Shown here: positions 1-8,415 of the stretch, one piece after another
How positions within the stretch are numbered: position 1 is the stretch's first letter
Layout of the letters: the number at the start of each line of letters is the position of its first letter
From: Microbulbifer sp. HZ11
GTDB lineage: Bacteria > Pseudomonadota > Gammaproteobacteria > Pseudomonadales > Cellvibrionaceae
Reading direction: 5' to 3'
Assembly (NCBI RefSeq): GCF_000708675.1
Contig: NZ_JELR01000002.1
Coordinates: 1,690,228-1,754,227 of the forward strand
Length of the DNA: 64,000 nucleotides
The notes under the pieces: model-generated
What the model was told of the DNA's origin: nothing
The model's input: the letters and a program-made list of their open reading frames with translations, nothing else
Databases searched by the model: none
Position numbers and translations under genes: made by a program

Positions 1-75
1 TTGCCGGAATTGGCTGAGCGCTTGAGTGAGGATGGTGGTCTTCACTATCGGTGTGAGGTTTTGGTGGGTGAATAG
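1..75 (+). CDS. C-terminal end of an unidentified protein (partial)
   Basis: Frame 1 is open from the window edge to a TAG at 73-75 and reads 24 residues ending in RCEVLVGE. The composition looks coding. The family cannot be named from so short a tail. It is the chromosomal gene left of the island; before integration it would have faced the tRNA-Phe terminator region convergently. Confidence 0.4.
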   Translation: MPELAERLSEDGGLHYRCEVLVGE

Positions 76-225
76 GTGCGGGCTTCGCGCTGCTGGCGCG
101 CTCGTTGCAAATCGCTTCGCGATTAGTCGAACCGCGGTGGTAGTGTCCCAAGTGCATCCATGCACTTGGCCCTTCGGGTGCCTTCGGCAGACCAAAACGC
201 TCCCGGCGTTTTGTCAACCGCATCC
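76..225. other. Chromosomal intergenic spacer rich in small hairpins
   Basis: No convincing gene. Several short inverted repeats are visible, for example a CAAGTGCA/TGCACTTG pair near 150-170 and AAAACGC/GCGTTTT at 194-212. They may be degenerate terminators or intergenic repeat debris between the left chromosomal gene and the former end of tRNA-Phe. Confidence 0.4.
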
Positions 226-283
226 GGGCACCATACAAAAAAGGCCCCATCCTTGCGGATGGGGCCTTTTTTGTATGGTGCCC
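226..283. terminator. Perfect 27-bp inverted repeat, former tRNA-Phe terminator
   Basis: Bases 226-252 and 257-283 are exact reverse complements around a 4-nt TTGC loop. The core is a GC-rich stem with T-runs on both strands, the form of a bidirectional intrinsic terminator. The right arm runs into the attL repeat. Before integration this lay directly downstream of tRNA-Phe (minus strand), so it is probably the original tRNA terminator, displaced 34 kb by the island. Confidence 0.75.
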
Positions 284-298
284 AGAGGCGGAATCGAA
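275..298. repeat. attL: 24-bp copy of the tRNA-Phe 3' end
   Basis: Identical over 24 bp to 34322-34345, which is the 3' end of tRNA-Phe including the encoded CCA and one flanking base. Identity stops immediately afterwards on the island side. A short tRNA 3' duplication bounding an element with a tyrosine integrase is the normal sign of site-specific integration. Confidence 0.9.
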
Positions 299-351
299 AC
301 ATTTTCTGGAGATCCTACGGTGTCTACATATTGAGCAGTTGGTCCTGTGGA

Positions 352-375
352 TAACCACGGGTGTAACCACAGATT
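352..375 (+). repeat. Left subterminal repeat pair, candidate integrase arm site
   Basis: TAACCAC occurs at 352-358 and 364-370, a 12-bp pitch, followed by AGATT. The same 24-bp arrangement recurs at 34191-34214 with differences only in the 5-bp spacer. It lies 54 bp inside attL. Confidence 0.55.
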
Positions 376-479
376 AGCTATGTCCTCGAATTTGCAAGAT
401 CAGCCACTCTACTACCAGACAAGCTCTACTACTGAATTGTAGCAATTTCCGCCAACGAAGCTTCGCTATTCACCGATGC

Positions 480-1592
480 TTAGTTGCCCTGATGCTGGAT
501 CCTCTCAAACAGGATTTCGGCGGTCCGCTTTGCTTCGGCGTGCTGCTCTGAGCTAATTGGGTCCAATTCCACGCCGTCTCGGCCATCAACAAACATCGGG
601 CCCCCGATGTCATCATCATAAAGGGAACCGTCCTCGTGAATCGCGTAATGCGCGCTCTTTGATAAGTCAGTGCCAACCAACTGGGACAGGTAGACCCAGG
701 ACCAGCTCCTGACTAGGTCCTCGCGATCATATGCTTCAATCAATTCCAGCATTGCCTCCGTGTTGCCACATTCGGCAGCAATCGTAAGCCAATATTTCGC
801 GCCCGATGTATGCCCAATTTGTTCAGCGATCGCTGCAATCTCCGCAGGGTCCACGTCAACGTTTTGGTATGACTGGTCAAAGAAGGTGGGATCTCCAAAT
901 TTTGCTGCTAAATCGAGGAGTGCCAGAGGGACACTCTGGCGTCCAGCTTCACGGAGGTGGTGCTTGTGCTTCATTGCTCGGTTGAGGCTTGTCTCATAAG
1001 CATCGGCCCACTCCTTTTCTGTCCCAGCTAGAGTACGCCCTTGTTGAACTTGCTCAAACCAGTAGGCGCTTCCTTCACTTACCTGCCAATGGGAAGTTTC
1101 GGAGGAATAAATCAATGCGAGCGCATAGTTCGCGTTGCCATTATCTTTGGCAGCAGCTTTCTCAAGCCCGTTTAGTAGCAGCGTGTTGGCCCAGTCTGGA
1201 TCGCTGTAGTCAAAAGGTGACACGTCCGAAGCATCTAAGTATTCGGAATATATTGAAAACTCGTCACGCATCGAGTTTATGAGATCTAAAATATTTACGG
1301 CTCCAACACGCTTTACGGCTAAGAATGCCTGGAGTCCAGATGCTGCTAAGGTAGCGGTCTCAGATGGATAGCCAAGTTCAATAAAGCGTCGCGGCAGGTC
1401 TTCAGCTTTCGGGGGAATAGGGTTGTCAGATTCTGTGTGCAGCGTGAAAACCATCTCGGATTTGAATGCCGCATAGGAGTTGAAGCCGATCGAAGCGGCA
1501 AGAAGCTCGTAGATATGTGATTTTTTAAGCGAGAAACCAACACTGGATTGAAGGTGTTGTTGCGCAGCATGCGCAAGCTCTTTAAGGGTCAT
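480..1592 (-). CDS. Sel1-like repeat hypothetical protein
   Basis: A 370-residue soluble protein. The N-terminal 45 residues (LKELAHAAQQHLQ through FNSYAAFK) form a small helical module that I recall from hypothetical proteins of pseudomonads. The middle and C-terminal parts contain alpha-helical pairs of Sel1/TPR character (NANYALALIYSS, AKYWLTIAAECGNTEAM), which usually mediate protein contacts. There is no signal peptide or membrane segment. I chose the ATG at 1592 over the upstream GTG at 1616 because GGAAAGG stands about 10 nt before it. It is the first gene inside attL and points toward the island end. Function unknown. Confidence 0.75.
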   Translation of the reverse strand: MTLKELAHAAQQHLQSSVGFSLKKSHIYELLAASIGFNSYAAFKSEMVFTLHTESDNPIPPKAEDLPRRFIELGYPSETATLAASGLQAFLAVKRVGAVNILDLINSMRDEFSIYSEYLDASDVSPFDYSDPDWANTLLLNGLEKAAAKDNGNANYALALIYSSETSHWQVSEGSAYWFEQVQQGRTLAGTEKEWADAYETSLNRAMKHKHHLREAGRQSVPLALLDLAAKFGDPTFFDQSYQNVDVDPAEIAAIAEQIGHTSGAKYWLTIAAECGNTEAMLELIEAYDREDLVRSWSWVYLSQLVGTDLSKSAHYAIHEDGSLYDDDIGGPMFVDGRDGVELDPISSEQHAEAKRTAEILFERIQHQGN

Positions 1593-1971
1593 GGTAAAAC
1601 CTTTCCAAAACGCCACGTCAAGTTCGGGTCAGACGCACACGTTTAAGTCCCCGATGACGAGGTCTATAGAGAGGTTTAACATGGAAAAGAAATTCACGCC
1701 TTTTTTTACTCATGTGCAAGTAAGGTGGGCACCTGGAACGAAATTTTATCCGGCTTACTACCGTCTGTCTATATGAAGGAAATTGCACCTGGCGGTAGTG
1801 GCACCCTGATCAGCGCAGGGGGGCAGATTTTATTAGCACTCGCTGAAACGACTAGCCGAGTGTGAAAAATTCGAAATAAATCGAATGGCATAGAAATTTT
1901 TCCACGCGTGGTAGGCCCAATAGTCTTGGCCGAGCTAACAGGGGTGCGGAATCAGTAGACGATGTTACGGT
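1593..1971. other. Divergent intergenic region, no gene seen
   Basis: AT-rich spacer between two divergent island genes. It presumably holds both promoters. I see no RNA gene or strong repeat. Confidence 0.4.
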
Positions 1972-2643
1972 ATGAAAACTTTGACTAATAACGACTTTTG
2001 GGTCGCCCAGTGTGACTTGAATCTACACGAAGAGCTTTCACAGCTGATCGAAAAGCTCAGCCACACAAACCAAAGTCAGCACGCGGAGCGATTGCTAAGG
2101 TTGGCGAGAGTGCTCAATAGTCGCGGACTTGATCCAGCTAGTATGCTCGAACATGCCCTCTCCCAGTTGGACCATATTAGGGGCGATCGAGGCGCACTTA
2201 GCCAATACGAGCTTCTTATTCTAGGCGATGGAGAAGCATTGCCACTGGCAACTGATCAAGAAATATTGCACGCCCGCGCGACGAGGCAGCAGCGGTTTCA
2301 GAAAGCGTTGCATGAGAGCCTGTCTACAATGCAAGTCGCTGAGACGCTAAACGTGAACAGTGAGAAGGTGCTTCAATTGGCAGCTGCGGGGAAGCTTTTC
2401 AGTATCGGTCCGGATCAAGCGCGTCGATTTCCAGAATTTCAGTTCACACCAACAGGCATTTTGCCCCATTTGGATAAATTTCTATATGCGATGGAAGGGT
2501 GGCACCCACTGACAATCATCCAATTTTTTACAGTCCCGGATCCGGATTTAACGATGGGTACTGAGCAGTCGATTTCCGCTGCCGAATGGCTCGCTAAGGG
2601 TGGGGATGTTGCGACAGTACGTGCGATGTTGGAGGGGCGTTAA
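1972..2643 (+). CDS. Helix-turn-helix protein with MbcA/ParS-like C-terminus (orphan antitoxin-like)
   Basis: 223 residues. Residues about 115-150 (SLSTMQVAETLNVNSEKVLQLAAAGKL) look like a MerR/excisionase-type helix-turn-helix. The last 50 residues (GWHPLTIIQFF, then AAEWLAKGGDVATVRAML) resemble the toxin-binding tail of antitoxins paired with RES- or MbcT-type toxins, in which a W...F segment is followed by a helix of the form A-x-x-W/A-L-x-x-G-D. No RES-domain or other toxin gene follows; the next 600 bp are gene-poor. Inference: an orphan antitoxin or DNA-binding regulator. The family call is by eye. Confidence 0.6.
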   Translation: MKTLTNNDFWVAQCDLNLHEELSQLIEKLSHTNQSQHAERLLRLARVLNSRGLDPASMLEHALSQLDHIRGDRGALSQYELLILGDGEALPLATDQEILHARATRQQRFQKALHESLSTMQVAETLNVNSEKVLQLAAAGKLFSIGPDQARRFPEFQFTPTGILPHLDKFLYAMEGWHPLTIIQFFTVPDPDLTMGTEQSISAAEWLAKGGDVATVRAMLEGR

Positions 2644-3255
2644 TTAATCAATGCCCTAATCTTCTGTGGTACCTCTGACGAAATCGCGGTTAAAAGGCGT
2701 ATTGTCCGTATGGCAAATAAACAGCCCAAAACCCTAAGGAAGTAATAGATCAAGCCGCTTCATCAACGAGCGCCTCCAATCAAGACCGCATTAACTTGCT
2801 GGTCAGAAATTCTCCTTCTCAAATTACTACCTGACCGGCTGCCTTGTCCTATGTAAACGGCGGGGGCGATTCTATTGGATGTCCAGCTCGATACGACGCT
2901 GACCATTACTGGGGCGTTTCGCATCAGTAGGTATCAGCACTTGGCCAATACAGACGACGAAAATGCGCTTAAGTATGGCCTACACCGATGCCAACCGGCC
3001 GCTTGATATCAGCAGAGTCATGGCGGAGTTGGACTGGCGCCTGCCGGTGGCCGCGAGAATGGACAAGCGTATCAAGGTGTTGAAGACCCAAGCATTAACA
3101 AGTATTAAAAGCGGTCTACTTGCGGGAGTGGCTATTAGGTGCCCAACTACCGCGGCCTGCGGAGTGAATCCGGTCAGAGATAGGGTGCCCGGTCGTGTAG
3201 GCTGCGACGTTCGCCAATGTAATACTCGATATAACCCGCAGGTCCCAGGTGCTCG
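2644..3255. other. Gene-poor region, probably degenerate
   Basis: Short open frames (for example 2963-3259) lack convincing starts and recognisable domains. The sequence leads into a broken toxin gene and is probably decayed coding DNA, possibly including the lost antitoxin of that toxin. Confidence 0.4.
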
Positions 3256-3604
3256 ATGAAGACCAAAGACTACGGAGCTCCCGTCAAGCTTCGCCGCTCC
3301 GGCAGGGCCAGAATCATCTCGATTCGCACGCAGTCCAGAAAATCATGAAGCGGCGACCGGCCTGCATGGTTTTGCGCCCGGTGCTAAATACCCACACGGG
3401 ACTCGCCATCGTTGCCCCGGTCACCAATGCCGTGAACAGGGTCGCTGGAGGCGCCGCTGGCGCCGGAGATGGGCGCCACGGCACGGTACTCCCTATCAAC
3501 CGAAGGTATTGGACTATGAAGCGCGGGTGTTTACACTGATAGAGTGGCCGCCGCGGCCCACGGTAGATCAGATGCAACAAAAGGCCGCGCTGATAGTGCA
3601 GTAA
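3256..3604 (+). pseudogene. Frameshifted MazF/PemK-type toxin remnant
   Basis: Joining three frames gives a MazF-like order: GRARIISIRTQSRK corresponds to the N-terminal RGDIxWxxFDPQxGxE strand, then MKRRPACMVLRPVLNTHTG and LAIVAPVTN (the RRPALVLSP / TGLAIVCPIT signature), then LDYEARVF and a helix TVDQMQQKAALIVQ ending in TAA at 3602-3604. The first frame stops at 3346-3348 and the last part needs another shift before 3488, so no intact toxin can be made. Known MazF/PemK proteins are mRNA endoribonucleases of about 110 residues, which fits the total length. No intact antitoxin is visible upstream. Confidence 0.6.
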
Positions 3605-3702
3605 TAATGTAAGGGCTTGGATAAGCCATACTACTGCGGTACTGACCTCTAGCTTATAAGGGGGAACACCGCCAGAATGCGCATAAATATGCGGAGTATG
3701 CA

Positions 3703-4191
3703 ATGAAATGCGAACTTGATGTCCTGGCGGTCCTTGCCCAAATGCCGCACCCCACTATGCGGGACATTGTGGCTAAGACCGGAATCTCCGAGCGAAAATT
3801 CCAAACCGTCCTGAAAACCCTTCGGTCAGAGCTGAAAATGCAGATCAAGAGAGAAAAAGTGGGACGCAACATTCGTTACAACATTACAGGCTGGGGTGTT
3901 TTTGAGAGCAAAAGTATTTTGCAGGCAGCACTAACGCAAAGATTTTCGGGAAAAAATTATTCCGATCTCTCAACATTCCGGGATTCAAGAAATAAAACGG
4001 TGCCAACGCAGTTGAAGTCCGATTTTTTCGAGTCTGTAAAAATGCGAAACTTTATCGAAAGCTCTCGACTCGAAGGTATCTCGTTACCAATCAGATCAAT
4101 GACCGTTATCAAAGCGACCCACAGGCTAATGAAAAAAGAATCGCTGATTCGCAAGTATTCCAATAATAAGGCCACCACTGACAATGATTGA
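3703..4191 (+). CDS. Winged-helix protein with YhfG-like (Fic antitoxin-like) C-terminus
   Basis: 162 residues. The N-terminal 70 residues read as a winged helix (TMRDIVAKTGISERKFQTVLKTLRSE, then a wing ending RNIRYNITGWG). The C-terminal part contains MRNFIESSRLEGISLP, resembling the YhfG/FicA antitoxin signature (N-[FY]-x-A-S-x-R-L-E-G) that inhibits Fic AMP-transferases. No Fic gene is adjacent. The ATG follows GGAG by 8 bases. The N-terminal extension could make it a DNA-binding autoregulator. Family assignment is inferred from the short motif. Confidence 0.55.
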   Translation: MKCELDVLAVLAQMPHPTMRDIVAKTGISERKFQTVLKTLRSELKMQIKREKVGRNIRYNITGWGVFESKSILQAALTQRFSGKNYSDLSTFRDSRNKTVPTQLKSDFFESVKMRNFIESSRLEGISLPIRSMTVIKATHRLMKKESLIRKYSNNKATTDND

Positions 4192-4342
4192 TAATTTCAG
4201 CGCCGGTGACGAGTTGTAAACCTACAGTTCAAGAGTGTGAGTGATCGACGCGCGATTTCATGGTCTTCAAAAACCACTTCGTGCCCTTTTCCAAGGGACG
4301 CTAGCTCCAGGTAATGGGACCTAATTTTGAAAAAGTAAGCGT

Positions 4343-5191
4343 ATGGCGAATGGAGTAGATTTGGTGCCTTCGAATAAAAACGGCTGCCTATGGAAGATTT
4401 CCCATAATTTTGATGGCCGCGACTACGTTGTTGGCGACGTCCACGGGCACCTAGGGCAACTGAAAATCCAGCTAGAAAATCTCAATTTCGATCCTAGCGT
4501 CGACCGTCTATTTTTTCTTGGTGATATTGTTGACCGTGGGCCAGACAGCCTGGCTATGATTGATCTCATTGATCACAGCACTTACATCAGTGTTCTTGGG
4601 AATCATGAGGCCATGCTGATTGCGGGTTTTGAGGATTCTACTTGTGTTCAAATGCACTGTTCGAATGGTGGTGATTGGTTCTATAAGCTGCCCACAAGTG
4701 AGCAGCAGGTAATTGTGGACAAAGTGCGGAGCTGGCCTTGGGCGATAGAGATAGATGTAGGCGATGCCAGGGTGGGGCTTGTTCATGCAGATGTACCCGA
4801 TGGCAACTGGGATACGGTAAAAACATTTCTGAGCCAGATAGATAAGGCTTGGTCAGACGGAGCATCGCTGACGGAACCAAACTTAGAAGTAGCGGCTCGG
4901 TCTCTCCTATGGCGAAGGTCACTGGCGTCTCGATTGTACTTGGAAGTTCTGGGGCTGGGAACTAAAAAGCGGACGTTATCGGAGTATAAGCGGGACTTCC
5001 TCAATCGAATTGACTGTCTCGAAAATGTAGATTCCTCACTGGTTGATACTTTCAATATCTCGGGCATTGACTCTGTTTATATGGGGCATACCTACGTGCC
5101 GATACCTACTGCTATAGGCGACTGCTATTTTCTAGACTCATATCGCGGAGAAGCTAGCGAGGAACTGGGTATTCGGTGTATTAACCCGTAA
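4343..5191 (+). CDS. PPP-family serine/threonine phosphatase (PrpA/ApaH-like)
   Basis: 282 residues with the metallophosphoesterase signature of PPP phosphatases: GDVHG at 31-35, GDIVDRG at 60-66, GNHE at 86-89, a later metal-ligand His in GLVHADVP and a C-terminal GHT near 250. These residues hold the two metal ions that hydrolyse phosphate esters. Known relatives are PrpA/PrpB (protein phosphatases) and ApaH (dinucleoside tetraphosphatase); which substrate applies here cannot be read from the sequence. It sits alone on the plus strand, convergent with the next pair. It is a signalling-type enzyme inside a defence island, but a defence role is only a guess. Confidence 0.85.
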   Translation: MANGVDLVPSNKNGCLWKISHNFDGRDYVVGDVHGHLGQLKIQLENLNFDPSVDRLFFLGDIVDRGPDSLAMIDLIDHSTYISVLGNHEAMLIAGFEDSTCVQMHCSNGGDWFYKLPTSEQQVIVDKVRSWPWAIEIDVGDARVGLVHADVPDGNWDTVKTFLSQIDKAWSDGASLTEPNLEVAARSLLWRRSLASRLYLEVLGLGTKKRTLSEYKRDFLNRIDCLENVDSSLVDTFNISGIDSVYMGHTYVPIPTAIGDCYFLDSYRGEASEELGIRCINP

Positions 5192-5232
5192 TTTCCCTAG
5201 TCCTCTATTCTGGTAGGGATCTTCCGGATCTG

Positions 5233-5964
5233 TCAGCCAAAGTCCGAATTTTCGATTCGCTTTAGTGTGCCTAGTACTTTTTCACGCCCTTGCGCGGAGG
5301 TTAAAAGTTTAACTGGTGCGCACTCTAGTGCAGGAATGACTGCTTGAATCCAGTGTATGGATTTTTCTTTATTCCCGAATGCTTGTAATACCGCGTTCCA
5401 AACATTGATTATTTCAATAATTTCATCAGGCTCAAAACTGTTTTCTTGCCTAGGAAATTCTTGACCTGCAGGTGCCGCAGAAAGCCATTCATGGTCATTG
5501 CGCCACAGGCTGTTAACAGGACTGCCATCAATCAGCGACTCAATTGTTATTTCTCGCGATGCACTGTGTTTATTCAGATAGTCACGAACCATGTACATTC
5601 CTAGCATGCCGTTGCGCTCAATCACATCAAACGGTGCCAAACCATCGAAGGCTTTATTCGGCCGGAAAATCCATTGATATGCGATTTCTCGGTTCTGCGG
5701 GAACAATCTCCGCAGAGATTTATGTATCTCTAACAAAATTCTGGCGCGATCCAGCTTGTCGCGGTCTTCGGAGAGGTAGCGCTTTAGGGACTTGCTGAGA
5801 TTGGTGACAACGGCATTGGTCAAGCCCAATATTATAAGTTGCTGGTCAGAGGACAGATTCCAATTTTCAAACAATCTGAGCAGCATGTGCGAAATATTTT
5901 GGTTGCTATGGCGCGGTTCATTCATATCGCAGTTTCCTAGTTCAGGTTGCAGCCAAGGACTCAT
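5233..5964 (-). CDS. Double MbcA/ParS/Xre antitoxin-like protein
   Basis: 243 residues. Residues about 85-135 (LFPQNREIAYQWIFRPNKAF followed by LAPFDVI) match the MbcA/ParS/Xre C-terminal toxin-binding pattern in which W-x-x-x-x-N-x-A-F-x-G-x-x-P precedes a helix. The C-terminal third (HWIQAVIPALECAPVKLL) looks like a second, weaker copy. Its ATG overlaps the stop of the upstream ParD-like gene (ATGA, 5961-5964), so the two are translationally coupled. A later ATG preceded by AGGAAA is an alternative start. No RES toxin is adjacent. Function inferred from domain resemblance. Confidence 0.6.
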   Translation of the reverse strand: MSPWLQPELGNCDMNEPRHSNQNISHMLLRLFENWNLSSDQQLIILGLTNAVVTNLSKSLKRYLSEDRDKLDRARILLEIHKSLRRLFPQNREIAYQWIFRPNKAFDGLAPFDVIERNGMLGMYMVRDYLNKHSASREITIESLIDGSPVNSLWRNDHEWLSAAPAGQEFPRQENSFEPDEIIEIINVWNAVLQAFGNKEKSIHWIQAVIPALECAPVKLLTSAQGREKVLGTLKRIENSDFG

Positions 5965-6380
5965 TCTTCAGTCTCATGCGGGATGAATTTTCCATCATGA
6001 AAAGAGCCAATGGTTTTCTTCCCCTCGGTGTCAATACGCTCTATGCAGCCGGGTCGCGTCACGGAACTCTGATAACGAACAGCCGCCTTTGAGACTAAAT
6101 TTGAAAGGTCACCGCTATTCCGCGCTGATTCCACTGCGCTAAACACAGAATCTGGGTTTATTGCTGGGTTTGAGTCCAGGTCGACTTCCACTTTAAGAGT
6201 TACTTTTCCCGCGAGAATGCCTGAAATTTCTGCAGGTTGGAGAATTCTAGAAACGGCGCGACCGGCACGTGCCCAATATTCGATTTGTTCTGTGGTTGAG
6301 CGTGCCTCTTTCAGTGCAGTTTGCGCCGCACTATCTATAAGCTCCTGATCTAGTCGCACAGACTTTTTCGTTTTTGCCAC
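5961..6380 (-). CDS. ParD-like antitoxin family protein
   Basis: 139 residues. The segment KKSVRLDQELIDSAAQTALK followed by RSTTEQIEYWARAGR is the ribbon-helix-helix-like signature of the ParD-like antitoxin family (K-L-D-x-x-L-V-x-x-A followed by R-S-x-x-x-Q-I-E-Y-W-A-R-L-G). I chose the GTG at 6380 because AAGGGG stands just upstream and the longer frame beyond it is not coding-like. The C-terminal end (GCIERIDTEGKKTIGSFHDG) is an extra domain of unknown role. It is the first gene of a two-gene operon with the MbcA-like gene; no ParE toxin is present. Three palindromes stand 210-320 bp upstream. Confidence 0.7.
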   Translation of the reverse strand: MAKTKKSVRLDQELIDSAAQTALKEARSTTEQIEYWARAGRAVSRILQPAEISGILAGKVTLKVEVDLDSNPAINPDSVFSAVESARNSGDLSNLVSKAAVRYQSSVTRPGCIERIDTEGKKTIGSFHDGKFIPHETEE

Positions 6381-6590
6381 GGTAATCCCCTTGGAAGTTA
6401 GAGATTCATAATCTAGAAATATTTGCTGGCGGACAGCCGTAAACGATTGATGGCGCGAAGCTGAATTACTCGTCAATCTTAGGTGAGTTAAATATCTTAG
6501 CCTTGAGCGCCATTTCTTGTTCACTCAAGAGTGCTCTATGAGTAACTTAACACATTGCCAAAATATTAGTATCAACAAGAATGAGTCAAG

Positions 6591-6697
6591 CATGTGAAAT
6601 CCACATGTCAAATATACTTCAAATATTTCGGTGATTTACAGGTAAAAATATATACCTGTTCACTTTTGTGAATGTATAGCTGAACCGGATCCGGTTC
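6591..6697. promoter_or_regulatory. Cluster of three palindromes upstream of the ParD-like gene
   Basis: CATGTG-N5-CACATG at 6591-6607, ACAGGTA-N8-TACCTGT at 6638-6659, and the perfect 16-bp palindrome GAACCGGATCCGGTTC at 6682-6697. Their clustering in otherwise AT-rich non-coding DNA suggests operators. ParD-type antitoxins autoregulate by binding such sites, but the distance from the start codon is long and binding is inferred. Confidence 0.35.
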
Positions 6698-7953
6698 GGA
6701 AAAATTGGATGGAAAATCAAATAGATTTTAAATATTTATGCTTGATCAATACTCGGCGTTGACGTCCAGTTTCATTTCCGGCCTCTGAATCAGATTTGGC
6801 GCTGTGCCACGCGTAAAGCGGTATTTGTTTGTCGGTATTAATCATATCTTATCTAGGAAATGTGCTAAGTGTGAGCAGAGTCCAGGTAATGATGTGTCCG
6901 TTGTCGATCTATTCTTCTTGAAAATGTTGAAGTCCAATCCAGTCCAGTCCAGTCATGATCAAGTCCTAGATTGAATGGGGCAAAGCGTCTCTTAAGCTGC
7001 ATTTATACAAATATTATCCATTTATACCTATTTTCACTAACTTCACTAACGTCGATATATCCTATGGATGAATCGTGCTCTGTCCGCATGCGCTCTTCAG
7101 TAATTCATCGTAACTGTACAGTCAGGTTATGGATCTCATTCCGTGAATGTTGACCATCTGATGCTGGTAATCCTGGCCACTATGCTTCGACGCCCAGCAA
7201 AATACTGCGATCAGAGATCTAAGGTTGGGGCAATGACGCCGTGGAATGAGCGGCTACATTGCGCACAAGTAGTCCACTGGGGCGGGTCAATCGGGAGTTA
7301 TAGCGTCGGACGCGTGCAGTAACGCTGATTCCCAATAAAGAATCATGTTAACGATTGGTGTCTGCTGTAGCGATGGAAATCGCTAAAGAATGGCAAACTG
7401 GTGAGAAGTATTTAACGATGTGAAAACCGGCAAGCAGCTGACCGGGAATTTACGGAAGAAAAGTTACTTTATCTTTTGGTTTGGAAATTTTCAATTTCAA
7501 ATGCATTAGTTTTCGCTGATCACATTCACTTGGAGTTTCGCTGGTTTTCCAACACTAAATTGCTTGGGTTAGTCCTTTTGAAAAATCTGGCCGCTTCGCT
7601 CTGCCTATAGCTGGTTGAGCTACCGTGAATGGCGGCTGATCCTGATACTGCTCGGCATCATTCTGCTTTGATCGTCTTGGCCTATCGCATTGCATTGAGT
7701 GCCGAGTTTGGGCTGAGAGCAGCGCGGACGGCGGCGCTCATAACCATTTTGGCAGTCCTGATTGCCTTTTGCTCGTCTCTTAAGAGCTTTTGGTGCAGAG
7801 TAATCTAATGAGTCCTGGGCCAGTGCATGTGAAAAAGCTGAGAGCGATCTCTTCGGTATCGGCATCGTTCTCTGAGGTTGGCTTCGTACACAAGGTGTTC
7901 TTACTAAAGGTGGAGCAGGGCTGACAGAAAAAATTTACGGCAGGAGGTGACCT
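6698..7953. other. Long gene-free AT-rich stretch with decayed coding traces
   Basis: No intact gene. Between about 7600 and 7800 two neighbouring frames give a membrane-protein-like trace (SYREWRLILILLGIILL, then after a frame change RTAALITILAVLIAFCSSL), probably a small decayed membrane protein. A CCAGT triplet repeat occurs near 6938. The rest shows nothing recognisable. Confidence 0.4.
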
Positions 7954-8415
7954 GTGACTAGGCAAAAAAGTAGTTTGCTTCGGGAGCAAATTCGAGCTGA
8001 GATCCACTCTGTAGCAAAAAAATATGGACGAATACTGGAAGCAGGTGATCCGATACTCATATGGGGGGATGCTATAGCAGCTGTACTTGAGGCAAAGGGA
8101 TATCATGGAGACGCAAATACGCGCAATGTCGTTGACTTGAGGCCACGGCTCAAGCCTGATCAGAGCAGCCTGGATGGCAGAGCGCGTACCATGGAAATGC
8201 AGCTATCGTCCCCTGGTAGTCAGGACTGTAGGGAAGGCTACAGAGGTGGGTCATTTCTCAGAGGCGAGCCAAGATTAGTTGATACTCGCGAGTGGCGGTG
8301 GTTAATGGGTATAGTCGATAAAGCAGTCAAGGGTCTACTGCTAATCGGTTTCGGAATGTTGTCTGGGTGCCTGATATTCGAGCAGCCGCAATGGGTAATG
8401 AGGCATTTTCAATGA
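7954..8415 (+). CDS. Hypothetical protein with C-terminal membrane segment
   Basis: 153 residues from a GTG preceded by a near-perfect AGGAGGTGACCT ribosome site. The N-terminal half (REQIRAEIHSVAKKYGRI, then DPILIWGDAIAAVLEAKG) is helical and charged. A linker of low complexity follows, then one hydrophobic segment near residues 124-142 (VKGLLLIGFGMLSGCLIF). The general plan, a cytosolic helical part plus one C-terminal membrane anchor, resembles small accessory proteins of mobile elements, but I do not recognise the family. It is the last gene before the DISARM operon, with 289 bp between. Confidence 0.5.
   Translation: MTRQKSSLLREQIRAEIHSVAKKYGRILEAGDPILIWGDAIAAVLEAKGYHGDANTRNVVDLRPRLKPDQSSLDGRARTMEMQLSSPGSQDCREGYRGGSFLRGEPRLVDTREWRWLMGIVDKAVKGLLLIGFGMLSGCLIFEQPQWVMRHFQ

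Noticed and set aside
26..334. 102-codon open frame at the left edge
   Set aside because: Runs through the hairpins, terminator and attL; composition is not protein-like.
7620..8106. Overlapping minus-strand frames of 81 and 108 codons
   Set aside because: No domain or start signal; they run against the plus-strand gene at 7954 and decayed DNA.
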